This document shows positions 25,901-38,800 of a DNA stretch of 64,000 nucleotides, piece by piece. A model generated the notes under the pieces. It saw only the letters and a program-made list of their open reading frames with translations. It was not told the DNA's origin and searched no databases. Origin of the DNA: Phoronis australis. Taxonomy: Eukaryota; Phoronida; Phoronidae. Positions within the stretch are counted from its first letter, which is position 1. Every line of letters begins with the position of its first letter. The translations under genes were made by a program, and so were the position numbers. Where the stretch lies: assembly GCA_002633005.1 (NCBI GenBank), contig NMRA01000890.1, positions 25,742 to 89,741 on the forward strand. Reading direction: 5' to 3'.

Positions 25901-25983
25901 TACTGCTGCTGCTGCTGCTGCTTCTGCTGTTACTGTTACTGGTCTTGCTGGTGCTGTTCATGCTGTTGCTGCTGCTGCTGCTC
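25852..25983. repeat. CTG/CAG trinucleotide microsatellite
   Basis: About 130 bp of ctg units with ttc, tac and tta interruptions. It produces artificial poly-Cys and poly-Ser frames on the two strands. No flanking coding context supports translation. Confidence 0.9.
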
Positions 25984-27401
25984 TAGTAACACGTATTTCA
26001 AAAGTCTGTGATGCGAGTCCCTCAAAAATGCTGTTGACAAAAGATCAATACGGTAGGAGGAACAGTATTTCTAAAATATCTGTTCAAAGTAATTTTTCAC
26101 TATAGAACGCATATCTCGTGAAAAAATAAAGACAAATTAACAAGATTAATGCATTTTCTTATAAACTTCATTCACCTTTCAGAAAATATCTATAAGGAAC
26201 TACATAACGTTTTGAGAATGAGACGTGTTTGCAAGACAAAATATTGACCCATTCTAGTACCAAGGAGACCTATCACCTCCTACATGTACATTGTACATGT
26301 TTGTATTGATGCGCGAACTGTGCATGAACAAGTGGCAACTTGTTTGTTAATGCTAGTAAGAAGGGTGTGCAGAAGGCTACTTTGATTGGAGAGCTGAGAC
26401 CTTCCTTTAACAAGTTATTTGGGTCCAGATACATACTGTCCCCAGCATGGCACAAGAGTTTTTACAGCGTCAGTTAACAAACAAGGCACCACGTGAACCT
26501 GAGTTCTCACAACTTGGATTTACTTCAACCCGTCAAAGGAGGCGAATGGTATTGGAGGTACTATTAACATGTAATATATTCTGTCCAACAGGCAAATATC
26601 TCAATAAGAAATGCACCCAGTTGATATATCAACAACGAAGCTTCCCATTAGTTAGACATGCCATGGAGTTTCCGATATCATTATGTCCCTCAATGCAACT
26701 TCACTCATTTAACAAAAACTGATTACATACTTGACTCCCTTTTGTCCAATCAGATTTGCATTTATCTCCAGGCTATGGACACATTTCTTGCTAGCTGCGT
26801 CCTCCAATACCTCAAAGTCATCAAAGTTAAGAAGTATCTTCGAAGTTTCCTGAGGACCCTGTGGTATAGAATTGACAATGGACAGGATGAAGCAGATGTT
26901 CAGTCACAATGTACAATGTGTATCTCGGCAACAAAGAGTAATCTTTTGAGACCGTATACTCTTTTCCCCACTGAGAATCACTTGATTTTCACAAATTGTT
27001 GCGTGCAGCATCATGCCAAATTATTGCGTGGAGCATCATGCCAAATTTTTAGCTTTCATCGAAACAGATTCCATGGCTTTTGGTCTCAAAATCGAACACC
27101 AAATTATTTTTGCAATTTGCTGTTCTACATTTATGTGAGCAAAGGACGATTTTCTATGATTATATGCAAAATTAATTGCCAATTTTAATAGCGTTTAACA
27201 GTGTTGTGAATGCCCGGTGTGGTAGCCGTGGGATATAACTTGAACATGGACAATTATTTATGGAATAAGTAGACGATATTTATGCTTCATGTGAAGTACA
27301 GTATGATAGTAAATTCACTTGTTGGTCATATCGTGTCCTTCGATTGGTGAGATTTCGCTTAAATCGCATTCACAACCACTAGATTCGAGCTACAAACCAG
27401 G
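25984..27401. other. No recognised gene
   Basis: Frames at 26447-26722 and 26658-27188 (91 and 176 codons, plus) and 26273-26455 (minus) are open, but I recognise no domain. The 176-codon frame is the longest unexplained frame in this part. It has no obvious splice sites at its ends, and its composition (Cys-, Phe- and Ile-rich) looks like chance AT-rich sequence. A palindrome, tacatgtacattgtacatgt, lies near 26281-26300. Confidence 0.35.
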
Positions 27402-27570
27402 CGTGCGTTCAGTAGACGCTAGAACCTACGCTAGGACCTACATGTACATGTAGTGTAGCTAAAACCTATAGTCAAACTCACGTGCTCTGATTTAAACTGC
27501 ACGACAATATATCACGTAATCTTGCGAAGTCTTGCTTTTTAGCGAGGTCCTAGCGTGACTGAACGGGAGG
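27402..27570. mobile_element. MITE with GTTCAGTA-type inverted ends, copy A
   Basis: The element begins cgtgcgttcagtagacgct and ends agcgtgactgaacgggagg. The terminal inverted repeats contain cgttcagtarcgctaggac, and a second inner cgctaggacc motif is present on both sides. Length is 169 bp, slightly longer than the 150-bp copy at 61640-61789 because of an inserted acatgtacatgtag run. The right end is directly followed by the Penelope-like fragment. A copy of the right end alone recurs at 28016-28062 because of the assembly duplication. Confidence 0.75.
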
Positions 27571-28503
27571 TGGGATGAAGGTTAATAAATCACGTGTTGT
27601 CTATGGTGTCAGGTGTAAGGATCCCCAATGCTCAGACAGTTACATTGGTGAAACGAAACAGTCCATTAAAATGTGTATGTCACAACATCGTCGTCCCACA
27701 CAGTTACGGGGACACTTATGATTCGGCTATTTTTAGCCACATGTGCGCTACTGGACATGATTTCAATGCGGATGATGTAAACTATCTTAGACTGTGACGG
27801 AGACTGGTTCAGAAGGGGTGTAAAGGAAGCTCTCCATGAGCGCATTGAGAGACCCTCTTTAAATAAAAGGGGCGGTTTACGATTCGATTTGTCACACGTA
27901 TGGGATTGTGTACTGACATCAATGCCGCGCCGTTTAGCCAAAACGCCACCAGTTGGCCAGAATAACGATAACGTAACAAGCCAAGCTGAAGTCCGTGAGA
28001 TGCGGACGCAAAGTNTGCGAAGTCTTGCTTTTTAGCGAGGTCCTAGCGTTACTGAACGGGAGGTGGGATGAAGGTTAATAAATCACGTGTTGTCTATAGT
28101 GTCAGGCGTAAGGATCCCCAATGCTCAGACAGTTACATTGGTGAAACGAAACAGTCCATTAAAATGTGTATGTCACAACATCGTCGTCCCAGTTACGGGG
28201 ACACTTATGATTCGGCTATTTTTAGCCACATGTGCGCTACTGGACATGATTTCAATGCGGATGATGTAAACTATCTTAGACTGTGACGGAGACTGGTTCA
28301 AAAGGGGTGTAAAGGAAGCTCTCCATGAGCGCATTGAGAGACCCTCTTTAAATAAAAGGGGCGGTTTACGATTCGATTTGTCACACGTATGGGATTGTGT
28401 ACTGACATCAATGCCGCGCCGTTTAGCCAAAACGCCACCAGTTGGCCAGAATAACGATAACGTAACAAGCCAAGCTGAAGTCCGTGAGATGCGGACGCAA
28501 AGT
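27523..28503. repeat. Near-identical 490-bp duplication around a single N (probable assembly join)
   Basis: The sequence 27523-28014 recurs at 28016-28503 with very few differences (for example tatggtgtcaggtg versus tatagtgtcaggcg, and a 4-base cacag difference), with N at 28015 between. The pattern fits two alleles or overlapping contigs laid end to end. It duplicates the MITE right end and the Penelope-like fragment. Confidence 0.75.
27571..28014 (+). pseudogene. Penelope-like retroelement fragment, GIY-YIG endonuclease domain
   Basis: The plus-strand frame reads VVYGVRCKDPQCSDSYIGET, then KQSIKMCMSQHRR, an alanine/serine/histidine-containing middle (FSHMCATGHDF), and after a frameshift near 27795 DWFRRGVKEALHERIERPSL, then NKRGGLRFDLSHVWD. 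This order (VY-x-C-x-C-x-YIGET, SxH, HxxxTGH, then a WFxRGVKEA block and a C-terminal LPxxWD-like block) is the signature of the GIY-YIG nuclease at the C-terminus of Penelope-like elements. No reverse-transcriptase part is present, so this is a dead 3' fragment. The left boundary coincides with the MITE end. The same piece is repeated at 28016-28503. Confidence 0.65.
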
Positions 28504-28882
28504 CGCTAATTTTTGTAAGTTTTAATTCCAGTATTAGATTCAAACTTGATCTCTAAATATGAATTGTTTAGTCTTATTAAACGTGATCTTGTTAGCAAGC
28601 AATATGTGAAAGCGACAAATTGCACCAACGCATGAATGAATCATAGGGAGCACAAGAATCCATCAAAGTTGTACGCTAGATATACATGTATGCGGCAACA
28701 CCATCGTTGCACTATCACGTATCTTGCTGCTACTTTTGAACAATGCACTTACTGTCACACAAAAATAATGTTTACAAGTAGGACGACGTCACGCTTACAA
28801 GATGGCGTGTTTTGATTATTGGCTCCTCAACCACTTTCACCTTTCTTCATTTGAAAAGCTCAAAAAGTACATGTCCACTCAC

Positions 28883-31800
28883 CCGGATAACGTACACACA
28901 CTTCTTATTCAGCGGATAGTTGTTTGGGTATCCAGGGCTCACTATCTTCACTATCTCGCCTTCTGTGTTGAGGTTGTACACGCCTCCGCACTCTGGGTAA
29001 TCTGAAATTTTTATCAATTCGCCTTATATGTGTTGTTCGTAGGAAAAAGAGGTGCCAGTTCAAGCGATTGTGACGGCAATATGCTAATGGATGTACATGT
29101 ATAGTGATGGGATCTACGCGTTACTGTGGTGGCTAGTTCCGTTGGGACCGTGGGTAAAAGTGGCGATGATGCCAGAACACCATGCAGTGTAGGCCACGTC
29201 TGTGGCAGCGTTGGTGATGGTTGTGGTGTCTGAGATAGGGGTGATGGTCGTAATCTTAGAAGTGTTGACGGTGGAGGTGGTTTTGGCGTATTACGTTGAA
29301 ATGGTAAGCTGTCGGTGACGCTATGGTTGATACTGGGCAAACATTTGAAGAAACCAAATGGGATTGTTCTGAAAGATAGTTTTTTTAGTTAATGGGATAT
29401 TATCTTCACTGCCAGGTCAAACCTCTACTGTTATTCTTGTCGCGATATGTAGTATCTCAACAATCGATGTGTCTCCCACACTCGATGATCGTTGTTATAT
29501 GTGAATTATGAACGAGAGCAACTTACCAGAAAAATTGGGATCGATAGTGTTACAATCTCCAGTCAAACCCCGTGGACACTTGCACCCGCAAGCTCCATTG
29601 GCGCTTTTAAATGGATAACCATGGTTATAGCAAATGTCAGTACAGTCACCTGTGAAAAAGATTAATACCTACATGTACCTGTATGCATAGTCCCGGTTTC
29701 ATGTTTTCAGTTAAACTATTAAAAATCACTAACTGTGTTTTATATGTACACCATGTGCGGTTAACAGCAAAATGAAGCTATCTACTCGAGCAGGGTACGA
29801 ATTGGAATATTGTCACGGGTGATGTTCATTTTGTTTACCTTTGCAGTTGTAGATGAGGTTGGCCAGTTTAGCGTCGTAGAAAGTTAATTCGCGCCTGCTT
29901 CCTGGTAAGAAATCTAGTTCCTTGTTCTTCACTCTGATTGTTGGCTTCTCATTGGCACTAAATGCCTATAAATGCAAGAAAAAAGGTGGTGCATAAAGCT
30001 GGAACTGGGGACGGGGTCTAATTATTGTGCTCGAAGTCTTAACTCGAAGCTATGTTTAGCTTTTTCCGCTCTACTTTTCCTGCAAATCAAAATAAGTGTC
30101 TAGAGTCGGTGATCAAGTACGTCGTGGTTAATGGATATGCATATTTAGTCAAAGTTCACACATATTCGTGATTCAAAAAAATTTAAAATGTCAAATAAAA
30201 ACTCAATTTTAAGTTCAGACTCCAACGTTTAGCCTCAATGTTTGGGTCATGATGAGCAGACTAAGACAGTTGTACTGTACATACAAGGTTTTAGGTACAA
30301 GAGCTCCAGAAGTATTGTCACTTATCTTGAGGTCCACGTAAAAACAGAAATGGAAATTTTTAAAAAGTAATTCCGAGATTTATCAAGAATAAGAATATTC
30401 GTCCCCGAGTCCTGCAGATTACTGATACGTACATGTATAGCATAGTTCGGATACATACTTTTCTCTTAACGGCCGATAAATACACGAAAAGGAGTTAAAC
30501 TCTTTAACAAACACGAGACCAATTCCTAGTTAAGTTATTTCGGACATACATATACGTGCACACGAATTCAGTCGGCTGCAGATTATATCGTGTGAATGTA
30601 CAAATTTATTGGCTGCTATCACACACAACAGGGACCTTTTCAAATAAATCAGTACCATATTCGTCCTAATATCCGGCCAGGGCGCTTAGAAATATTCGTT
30701 TCAGCGGGGGTCGCTTATTATAAGCCAAGGCGGTTGAAACCCATACTCCAAAACGGGTGAAATCGGAAGCTAAGATTCATCCTCTTTACGCTCTGTTACG
30801 TATCTCAAACCTATGACAGACGTTCTGCAAAATTGTAGTACATTGCTGTCAAAGTGTGCCGTTAAACCACGATCATTTTACAGAAAATTGCGCTAAAATC
30901 TCATGGCGAAAACTCCCCAGTTAACTGCCTGGCAATCGTCGATATGGCGACTTGAATGCTTGAATAAAAATACAGTTTCGACTGAACCAAATTGCCTATA
31001 TAGTAAAATCCTCGTTAAGATTTCTAAAAAGCGTCCCTAAGATTTTTAAGTTTCGGTGGCGGAGTCGGGATTAGGGTGCAGATTAAGTACGTATACAAAT
31101 CTGTGCTACATCGTGCCACCTATGATCGGCAACACGAGCAAAATCTCTGGACGAACACGTGTTGTTGTCACGTGTCGTTTATCTGCGTGTGTGGGCGCTT
31201 ATTTTAGCATGTCTGGACCACTGACGCAGCTGAAAGCAAAATTAAGTACACTGCACAATTAACATCAACAATTTGTTAATAGTGAAATGATATCCAAAAC
31301 AGTATCCAATCCAACACGCTTAGTAAAATATGTCATGACCATATCACGTATTTCAAGACATTGTAAATTTTAAGCCCAAATAGTCCTAACGTAACTCACA
31401 TATAAGGTGTAATGCATAGCGCTTTCAAGGTCATATTCTACTTGGACAGAAGTTAAATCTTTGATGAAATTGTCTCTTTTTTGAGGATTGACGTTATTCC
31501 ACAGGATCTCCACAAACTTGTCACGGTCACTTCTTGATTGTTCGTGCTCAAGCCCTATAGCATGGCCGAGTTCATGAAGAATGCTTCCCAGCTGAAATGC
31601 ATACACAGGCAGATACACATACAAGAGTACAGTGTATGGGGTGTGGGAAGGTAGCGGTAGCCTTGGCCGGATATCAACTATTACTAATTTGACGGTTCGG
31701 GAAATCAATTGTTCACAGCAGGTAATAAAAGAACATAAAACATATGCTTCTATTGGTTGCTGAAAGACTGCATTTTGCAAATACTGAGTATGGCGATTTC

Positions 31801-34800
31801 ATTAAAAGTTTGCAGCTAATTGCACGTTCCGTATTTCATTTTTGAAATAACTGGTGCCGGGGGAAGAAAATAAAAAGACCCAGAGCGTTGAAATGCGCCC
31901 GCGAATGCACAGCAGACAGTGTGCTTCAATGGGGTGTTTATCTGTATCTTAAATTTTGCCAGATGGCGCAAAATACGTATAATCCATCAGAAAACGGAAA
32001 TTTTCATGTTTTCTTTAATTGAAAGCTATTTACTACATTTCATGAAAAGATTTAGCGAATATTCAGAGAAACAGTGGGACATGGAAAAATGAAATTGCCC
32101 TTTGGGTGCACAGCGTTAGTCGGATACGTCCGAAAAACGTCGTCGTCCGTTGCCGATTTTATATAAACTTACTGGATTTAATAAAGATCCTGCAGTCGGT
32201 TTAGGCAATACAGCAATCCATGGCTGAGAGACGGACAACGCATGCGCAGCAGCAACGCAGAGTACGCATGATAGACAAGTTATAGACCTAATTCACGCGG
32301 CGGACACTAAAATCCAAAGCGAGTACAACATGGGTATTGGATCTTAAAAATGTGTCGATAATTAACCACATAAGCGTTGAAAAATATATTAGAGAACAAG
32401 ACAATGCACCAAAGAGCTGTCTGTCGAAAGGGTTTATTTTTTCCGAAACTAGGTTCGAAACATGAAAAGTAAATATGACCAAATTGCGGCGATCCCAGTG
32501 TTACGGATTAGGTATTATGCTGAATGCAGGGTTACGTTTCTTCTTGTAAATTGTTGATAAAAATTCATTCTACAATAACTCGCATTGTTGACGAGTTAAA
32601 GATGTATTCGACATTGGTGGCTCATCGCAGTCTACTGTCATGTGCAATTAGTCACATCAGATTTAATTTTTTGATCAAGAATATTAACATCAAGCATAGT
32701 CTGATCCTGGTGAGGCAGGGGGTACACCGGGACTAACAGTTAATTTGTCATTGATCTGAAAGAATAATTAGTGTTATTAAATATCCTTTTATTGAAATAA
32801 AAACAGGCTCGTATTTCAAAATAAAATATTTGACTATAAATTCTGCTTTCTTGGTTCTAATAATTTTTACGCCTGCCTCTCGATCACCATCAATAGCGCC
32901 CCCAACCTGTTTCAAGCTCTCATAGGCTCTGTCTCAAGTAGCATTTTGTGCTCTTTCAAATTGTCATCTGTGTGATTTGAACTTCGGAGACAAATTCTCA
33001 ATCACTGAGGGATTTTTATGGGGGAATTTCGTATGATTTCTCAATAATTTTGAGAAGGGAAACGATAGAACGATTGAGGGCCCTGTGCTTTTCGGAAAGA
33101 AAAAGGCATCATGCTTCAACCTGTAGCCATGAAAACACAGCCTGCCTGGCCATTCTTTGATTGTTGCTACAATGCTCGGCAATCGAGATGCGACAAATTA
33201 CATGCATGATCTCTAACTTTTCGAAAACATTTATCAATTTTACACGAACATATTATTCGTCGCAACGTATGGCAACGACCCAACATGCTTCCCTATCTCA
33301 ACAATCCGTAGGTATTGTAAAACAAACAGTTGGGTGTCCGTATTTTTTCTATCCATTCGAGCAACGCGGAATACAACTTTGCCGATAAGCCAACACAACA
33401 ATCGTAGCGAGCCTCGTTTTGGAACCCGCCTTCTGTTTGCGTGATTTGGGTCTATATGGAAGGGTAAACGACTTAAAGGAGCATACCACCCAAAAAACAA
33501 CCTAATTTGCATCAATTTAGATCGAGTAGTTCTACTCCAAAACGACACGTACGGTTGCGTTACCTGACACCTGACGGCAAACGGAGGTGTTGAAATTATC
33601 CAGTGACCTCATCGGTTTCACACGCAGTTTGTTCAGCAGTTCACAACATGGGTTACTGGTGTCAGATTATCGCTAGAAGTCATCGTTTAACACCAATAAA
33701 TCATCAAACTTCGATGCAAATCCCTTAAAAATACATCGAGTTCTTATAAAAACGTGTTGTTTTATTTCGCTCCTACCGATTCATTGGTATTTGGACACAC
33801 CGTAGCCTACAAAGTTCGGCAGGCCAACTAGGTCCGTATCAGGAGTTTGGGGTCTGTTCTTAGATAATTTCAAAGTATTTTCCATGAGATACAGACAGGA
33901 GAACCTAGATCTGTGTTGTTTAGACTAGTTTAGACTCGTGATTTTTCGAGTTCTAAGCACAAAACGCTTGTTATCCTAATCAGTGGCTCGGAGCCCGATC
34001 AGGCCCGTCGCGGCCGCCCGGATTGACTCCGGCGTTGCCACGGCCAGTGGCTCGGAAACTGATCAGACATCACGAATATAAACCAGCCAAACTTCAGTGG
34101 AAACTAAACTTCCATTCAAGAAGAAAATACTATACTAGTGAGCCAAAGTAATGTGCACGTGATTATGTTGGTGAATTAGCCACGAAACTGCAAATCTACT
34201 TACTCGTCGAGGGCCGCCAATTCAAGTTCCGCTTTGGCCACAGCACCTTCAGGGCAACAGTTGTACATTGACCATCATTATTTGAGTAATGTAAATGTTA
34301 ATAAAGATTCCCCTAAGACCTGGTCGTTGGATGGAAATCGAGTTGCTTCACAACAGTTTCTGCCAGCAAACACTAAATTAACATGAGCTCACACGGACTC
34401 GGTGTCCCGTCAACTAGTTTTATTGCACCTAAAGCTGGTAACACAGTAATTTATTCATTGCTGGCTTTTCATATCATTTGCACTCACGAACTCTCCAAAA
34501 GCATTACAAATTGCATCTAATGAGACAGACTTTGTTTCAGTTTTATATAACTATTGGCTAGGGAGAGAATAATTCATTTTGAAACAGAGCGCTCAGTATA
34601 GTAATAAACGCCAACATGGCAACCGTCGCAACCCCGACAAAGGACGAGCTAGAGCTCATCAGTCCCGACTTCAATTCGAACAGGAATACAGTGATGAAGA
34701 AATACTAGAGAGTCGCCGTGAACAAAGTCAGACAACGGAACGTATGGAGTTATTTGGTAAGCCGGCATTCGTCAGGCACTGTCGACGTATGCAGGCCACA

Positions 34801-35794
34801 GACACGGAGATGTTTCACGGCCTCATACTTGCTGTTTACAGCGTACATTTCATTCTTCACTGCCATGAGCCACTTCCTAAGCATTTCGGACTCTCGAAGA
34901 AGTAAAAAAACGATATACCCGCTTTCCTCGCAGCTGCTTAATAGTTCGGACAAGCGAGAACGATGCACCGCAACATAGCGGCATTCACTCTGCATATGAA
35001 CCAGTGACGTTGCTAGCGTCGTTTCTCACCTTCCTCACAGGTTAACGCGACACCTCTTGGCAAGGTAAGGTCGACCGTATGCGAGGCGATGTGGATATAG
35101 ACCGATTAAGACGGCAAAAAGACTAATTAAATTGGGTGACATTCTCCTTTAAGTTTTACAATTCGTTACATGAATACTCGACAATAAAACCAGTGTGCCG
35201 AGCGCCCTTGAAACCTAATATACTGACAAAACTTGCTGTAAGTGAAGACGTTACCAAAGAAGTTGCAGTCAACTTACATTTATGCAACCCTTTTCAGCCA
35301 ACGTGACAGATTGACCACCACTTGATGAGAGTTTGCCAATATTTGAAGAGCAACTGCAAAAACAGTTTAACACCATTAACTCACTGACGTCCGTTGTTAT
35401 TTGGCATTTGTGTGTAATTTCCAAAAGGTTTTAGAAATCTAGGTTCTCTTTTTCGCCCAGATGCGCTTATGATTCACGATTGTGAATATTTTTATTTGAT
35501 TCAGTAAAAATTAACAAGATTCTTTTGTCTATAAATGTTCCCAAATTTCAGTTGCAAGAGAAAGATTTTTCCAAAATCCTTATTATGCCGGGGCTCGCGG
35601 GATATCATCGACCTAAAATTTATTTTTAAAGGTTTGATTTTGTGTTGTTAAAGTTTCTACATGATTAATTTACACGATTCCTATTTTTTAAGCTTCAAAT
35701 ACCTCTTGCATTATAGAACGTGACCATGTTGTGCCAGCACTAGTGGAATTTGTAGATACGACTTTTTTCCACATCCAACATATATTTCTATCAA

Positions 35795-35862
<68 letters not shown>

Positions 35863-38800
35863 TACGATCACTGGACTCGCTGAGCTCAGTTATTCTTTTC
35901 ACGCTTACTTTCAAGTTCGCGTAAAACTTAAGGTGTTGCGGAACCCAGTTTTCTATGACGTCAATCGGCTCTCGCAGTTAAGTATGAGTCATAATTCACG
36001 CTCGCGTCGCGTTGAAAACCTCTCTAATAACCTTGACGAAATTTGAAAACATTGTTCTTTAAACTCCTAGTAGCACACATGTTAACCCTTATTAAATGGT
36101 TAGAAGAAATCATAAGGAACCACGCAGTACCTATATCATAACCAATACACAATCCGTAGTTGAAAAAGTTTAAATGAATGCGGCGCTTACGATTCCGACC
36201 CAAAGAGTACACCTTTATTTTGAACCGTACAGTGTACATGTAAAACATTTGCTGATGTTTTCCTCTACTTTATTACCTAAATGGATACTGCTGCTGAAAT
36301 TTAACGCCCCCACGCGATGACTCAAGGCTGTTCTCAACAGCCGAGCGACGTACTTCACAAACTTATGATTACGCATTAAATGCCATTCGTCATGTGCAAA
36401 AACAGGTAGAATTTAGACACTAGATCTTCGTGTTTGTATAGAAAGAGAATCAAAAATAACCAAAAGTAGTAACAACGCATTTACTCTCACGGCGATGGCA
36501 ATAGGTTTTTAAAGACAACATGACCGTTTCAGGAATGGTTCCTGAACTGACGCACAGGAACTCAGTTCACGAAAATGCACGGGAATAGTCGATGATTTCC
36601 CGATCTCTGCCGAGGCTCATAATTGCGCTAAAGAGGCTTTAAGTTTGATAAAATGAAGGATTCGATTATTTTGACTTAATCTGGTGTACATTGATAAATT
36701 TTTGAAGTAGATTCCCCTTTTAGATAAGGACTTCAATCAACTTTAAGACCTTACACATTTCCATCGCCGATTTTCAAATAATTAGATTCCGTTGTTCTCC
36801 GAGGAAACCGTAGACAGGTCTTTTTCTCCCAATGCGCGATTGCCTCCTCGATTTTTGCATTCGTGGTGCTCAGCTGAAAAGGTCTTCTCCTGTCGTACTC
36901 CCAGGGCACCACGCCGTTCGGCCAATACGAAACCCAAGATCTCTCATAAGCCTTTCGTTTGGATATTTTGTCAAACTACAAGAAATACTTACATGTGACA
37001 CTTATGAAATATCATTAGTTTTGTATCATTTATGGAAAAGATAGTTTTAAGGCAATAAACTGAAATAAAACAGTTTTGGATTTTTTCAGATTCGTTTGCT
37101 TGGTTTAAAATGAACAAATGGCAATACGTGTAAATCATTGATACACGTAATTTCTTCTTTGGGGTACACCTGCAACTGAAAAGACTCCTTGCTTGCATCT
37201 TCTCATGAACCAGCGTGGTTTTCACATACGAAATAAGCTTTAAAGTTCCTCACTAAAAGTGCTAAAATTATTTACCTACAGACAAATTTGCCGGTTTATG
37301 GGGAAGCGATATAAAAATACATCATAATACATTTAATTAAAATGTCTCAGAAGAAAATGGTCGCCAAAGAAGAATCGATTTCTTTGGTTAAAACAAGAAG
37401 AACTTGCTACCTCATCTCCAGATTTTTCACTTTCCAGTCCAAGTAAAACCTTCTGAACATGCGTTAATATTATGTCGTCACCTTCCTCGTCAGGGTCCAC
37501 GTGATGGGAGACGGGCATCTAAAAATAAGACCAATTTGAAAGCAACTCCACATCGTATTGTTACAAAATTCCGCGTAGCATCGGCGTTGGCTCTGTCATA
37601 ACATTCACCGTTTTTGACAGTTCTTATCTAAGCAGAATAACAAAAGACTTCTATTTTTCTAACGGAGAGTCACTGGTCTTTGTCCGGAAATCTTTCAAAA
37701 GTACTATCAACCCCTACCTTTATCTGATCATGCAGACAGCAACACACTTTTATTCACAGTGTAAGTTTCTTAATGATTGCTGAAAGATTGAACTGTTCAT
37801 GACGACTTCAATGAAAAGTTTGCAGCTGTAAAATAAGTGGTACTGGGCGAAAAAATTGACAAGAGCGCCGTGGAGCGCTGAAATACGCTCACGAATGCAC
37901 TACAAACTCATTGGGGTGTTTTTATTTGAACAATGGCTACTAAAAGGCGCAAATTATGTCAACTCATCCGAAAACTGTTATACATGTATGTCATTAAAAC
38001 TTTATACCAAATTTCATGTGAATCCGTCAAGGAACGTCTGAGAAAAGGATGAAAATGGAAAAAAACGTGAAATCGTCACTAGGAGGCTAGGACTATATAT
38101 TACTCCCAGCTAGGAGGCTATGGGCGCAAAAACATAACTGCCAAAACGAGACGCCATAGTAGCGCAAGACACTGGAAATAATTTTCAGTCGTCTTCTTTA
38201 CATTATGAACATACACGCCAACTTCTACAATCATCTTTAGAGTCGGAATGGTTTCTTTGATAGGAGGGTGGTTGCCAAAAACAGACTAAAAACAAAAAAA
38301 TGACCACTAGATACAAAATATGTCGAATCTATTCAAAGCTAGGAATATTCCATCGATTCAATAGCAACATATTTACTAAATTTCATAGAAATTCGACAAA
38401 CAGAGGAAATCAGAAAAAAATGAAATTGTCACTAGGCGCCACAGTGATTGCCGGGTCCATCTAAAAGTCGTCGTCTTTAGTTTCCAACTTCATATACATG
38501 TAAATGTCTTAAATTTAACAAAGATCCGGCAGAGGGCGTAGGAGATACAACTATGGAGGAAAACACTGCTACTAGGAGGCGCCAGAGTAACCAAAGTCGT
38601 CAAAAATGACAGCAGGAACATACGTGCCAATTTATACTATAACCCTTCAAGTAGTTTGATTGGCGCCATAGTAACCAAGGTCGTCAAAAAATAAAAACAC
38701 GAACCTACTTGCCAAGTTATACTATAACCTTCAAGTAGTTTGGTTGGCAGACGGACATACGTCAAAAATAGACTCTAAAACAAATATCAAAAATGGCCTC

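Noticed and set aside
25767-26011. Poly-Ser and poly-Cys proteins
   Set aside because: Produced by the CTG microsatellite read in different frames. There is no other coding support.
26658-27188. 176-codon plus-strand frame
   Set aside because: The longest unexplained frame in its region, but no domain, weak composition and no splice signals; most likely chance.
29014-29340. 108-codon Pro/Thr-rich frame on the minus strand beside the EGF exon
   Set aside because: It looked like a mucin-like stalk exon, but its phase does not match the EGF exon. Joining 29527-29649 directly to the CUB exon 28883-29001 gives a perfect phase match and a known domain order.
34750-34995. Minus-strand frames in the TTAA elements (also 58865-59137)
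   Set aside because: They mirror the plus-strand frame that is better conserved among the three copies.
35711-35914. Minus-strand protein with an Ile-Tyr run
   Set aside because: An artefact of the TA microsatellite inside an intron.
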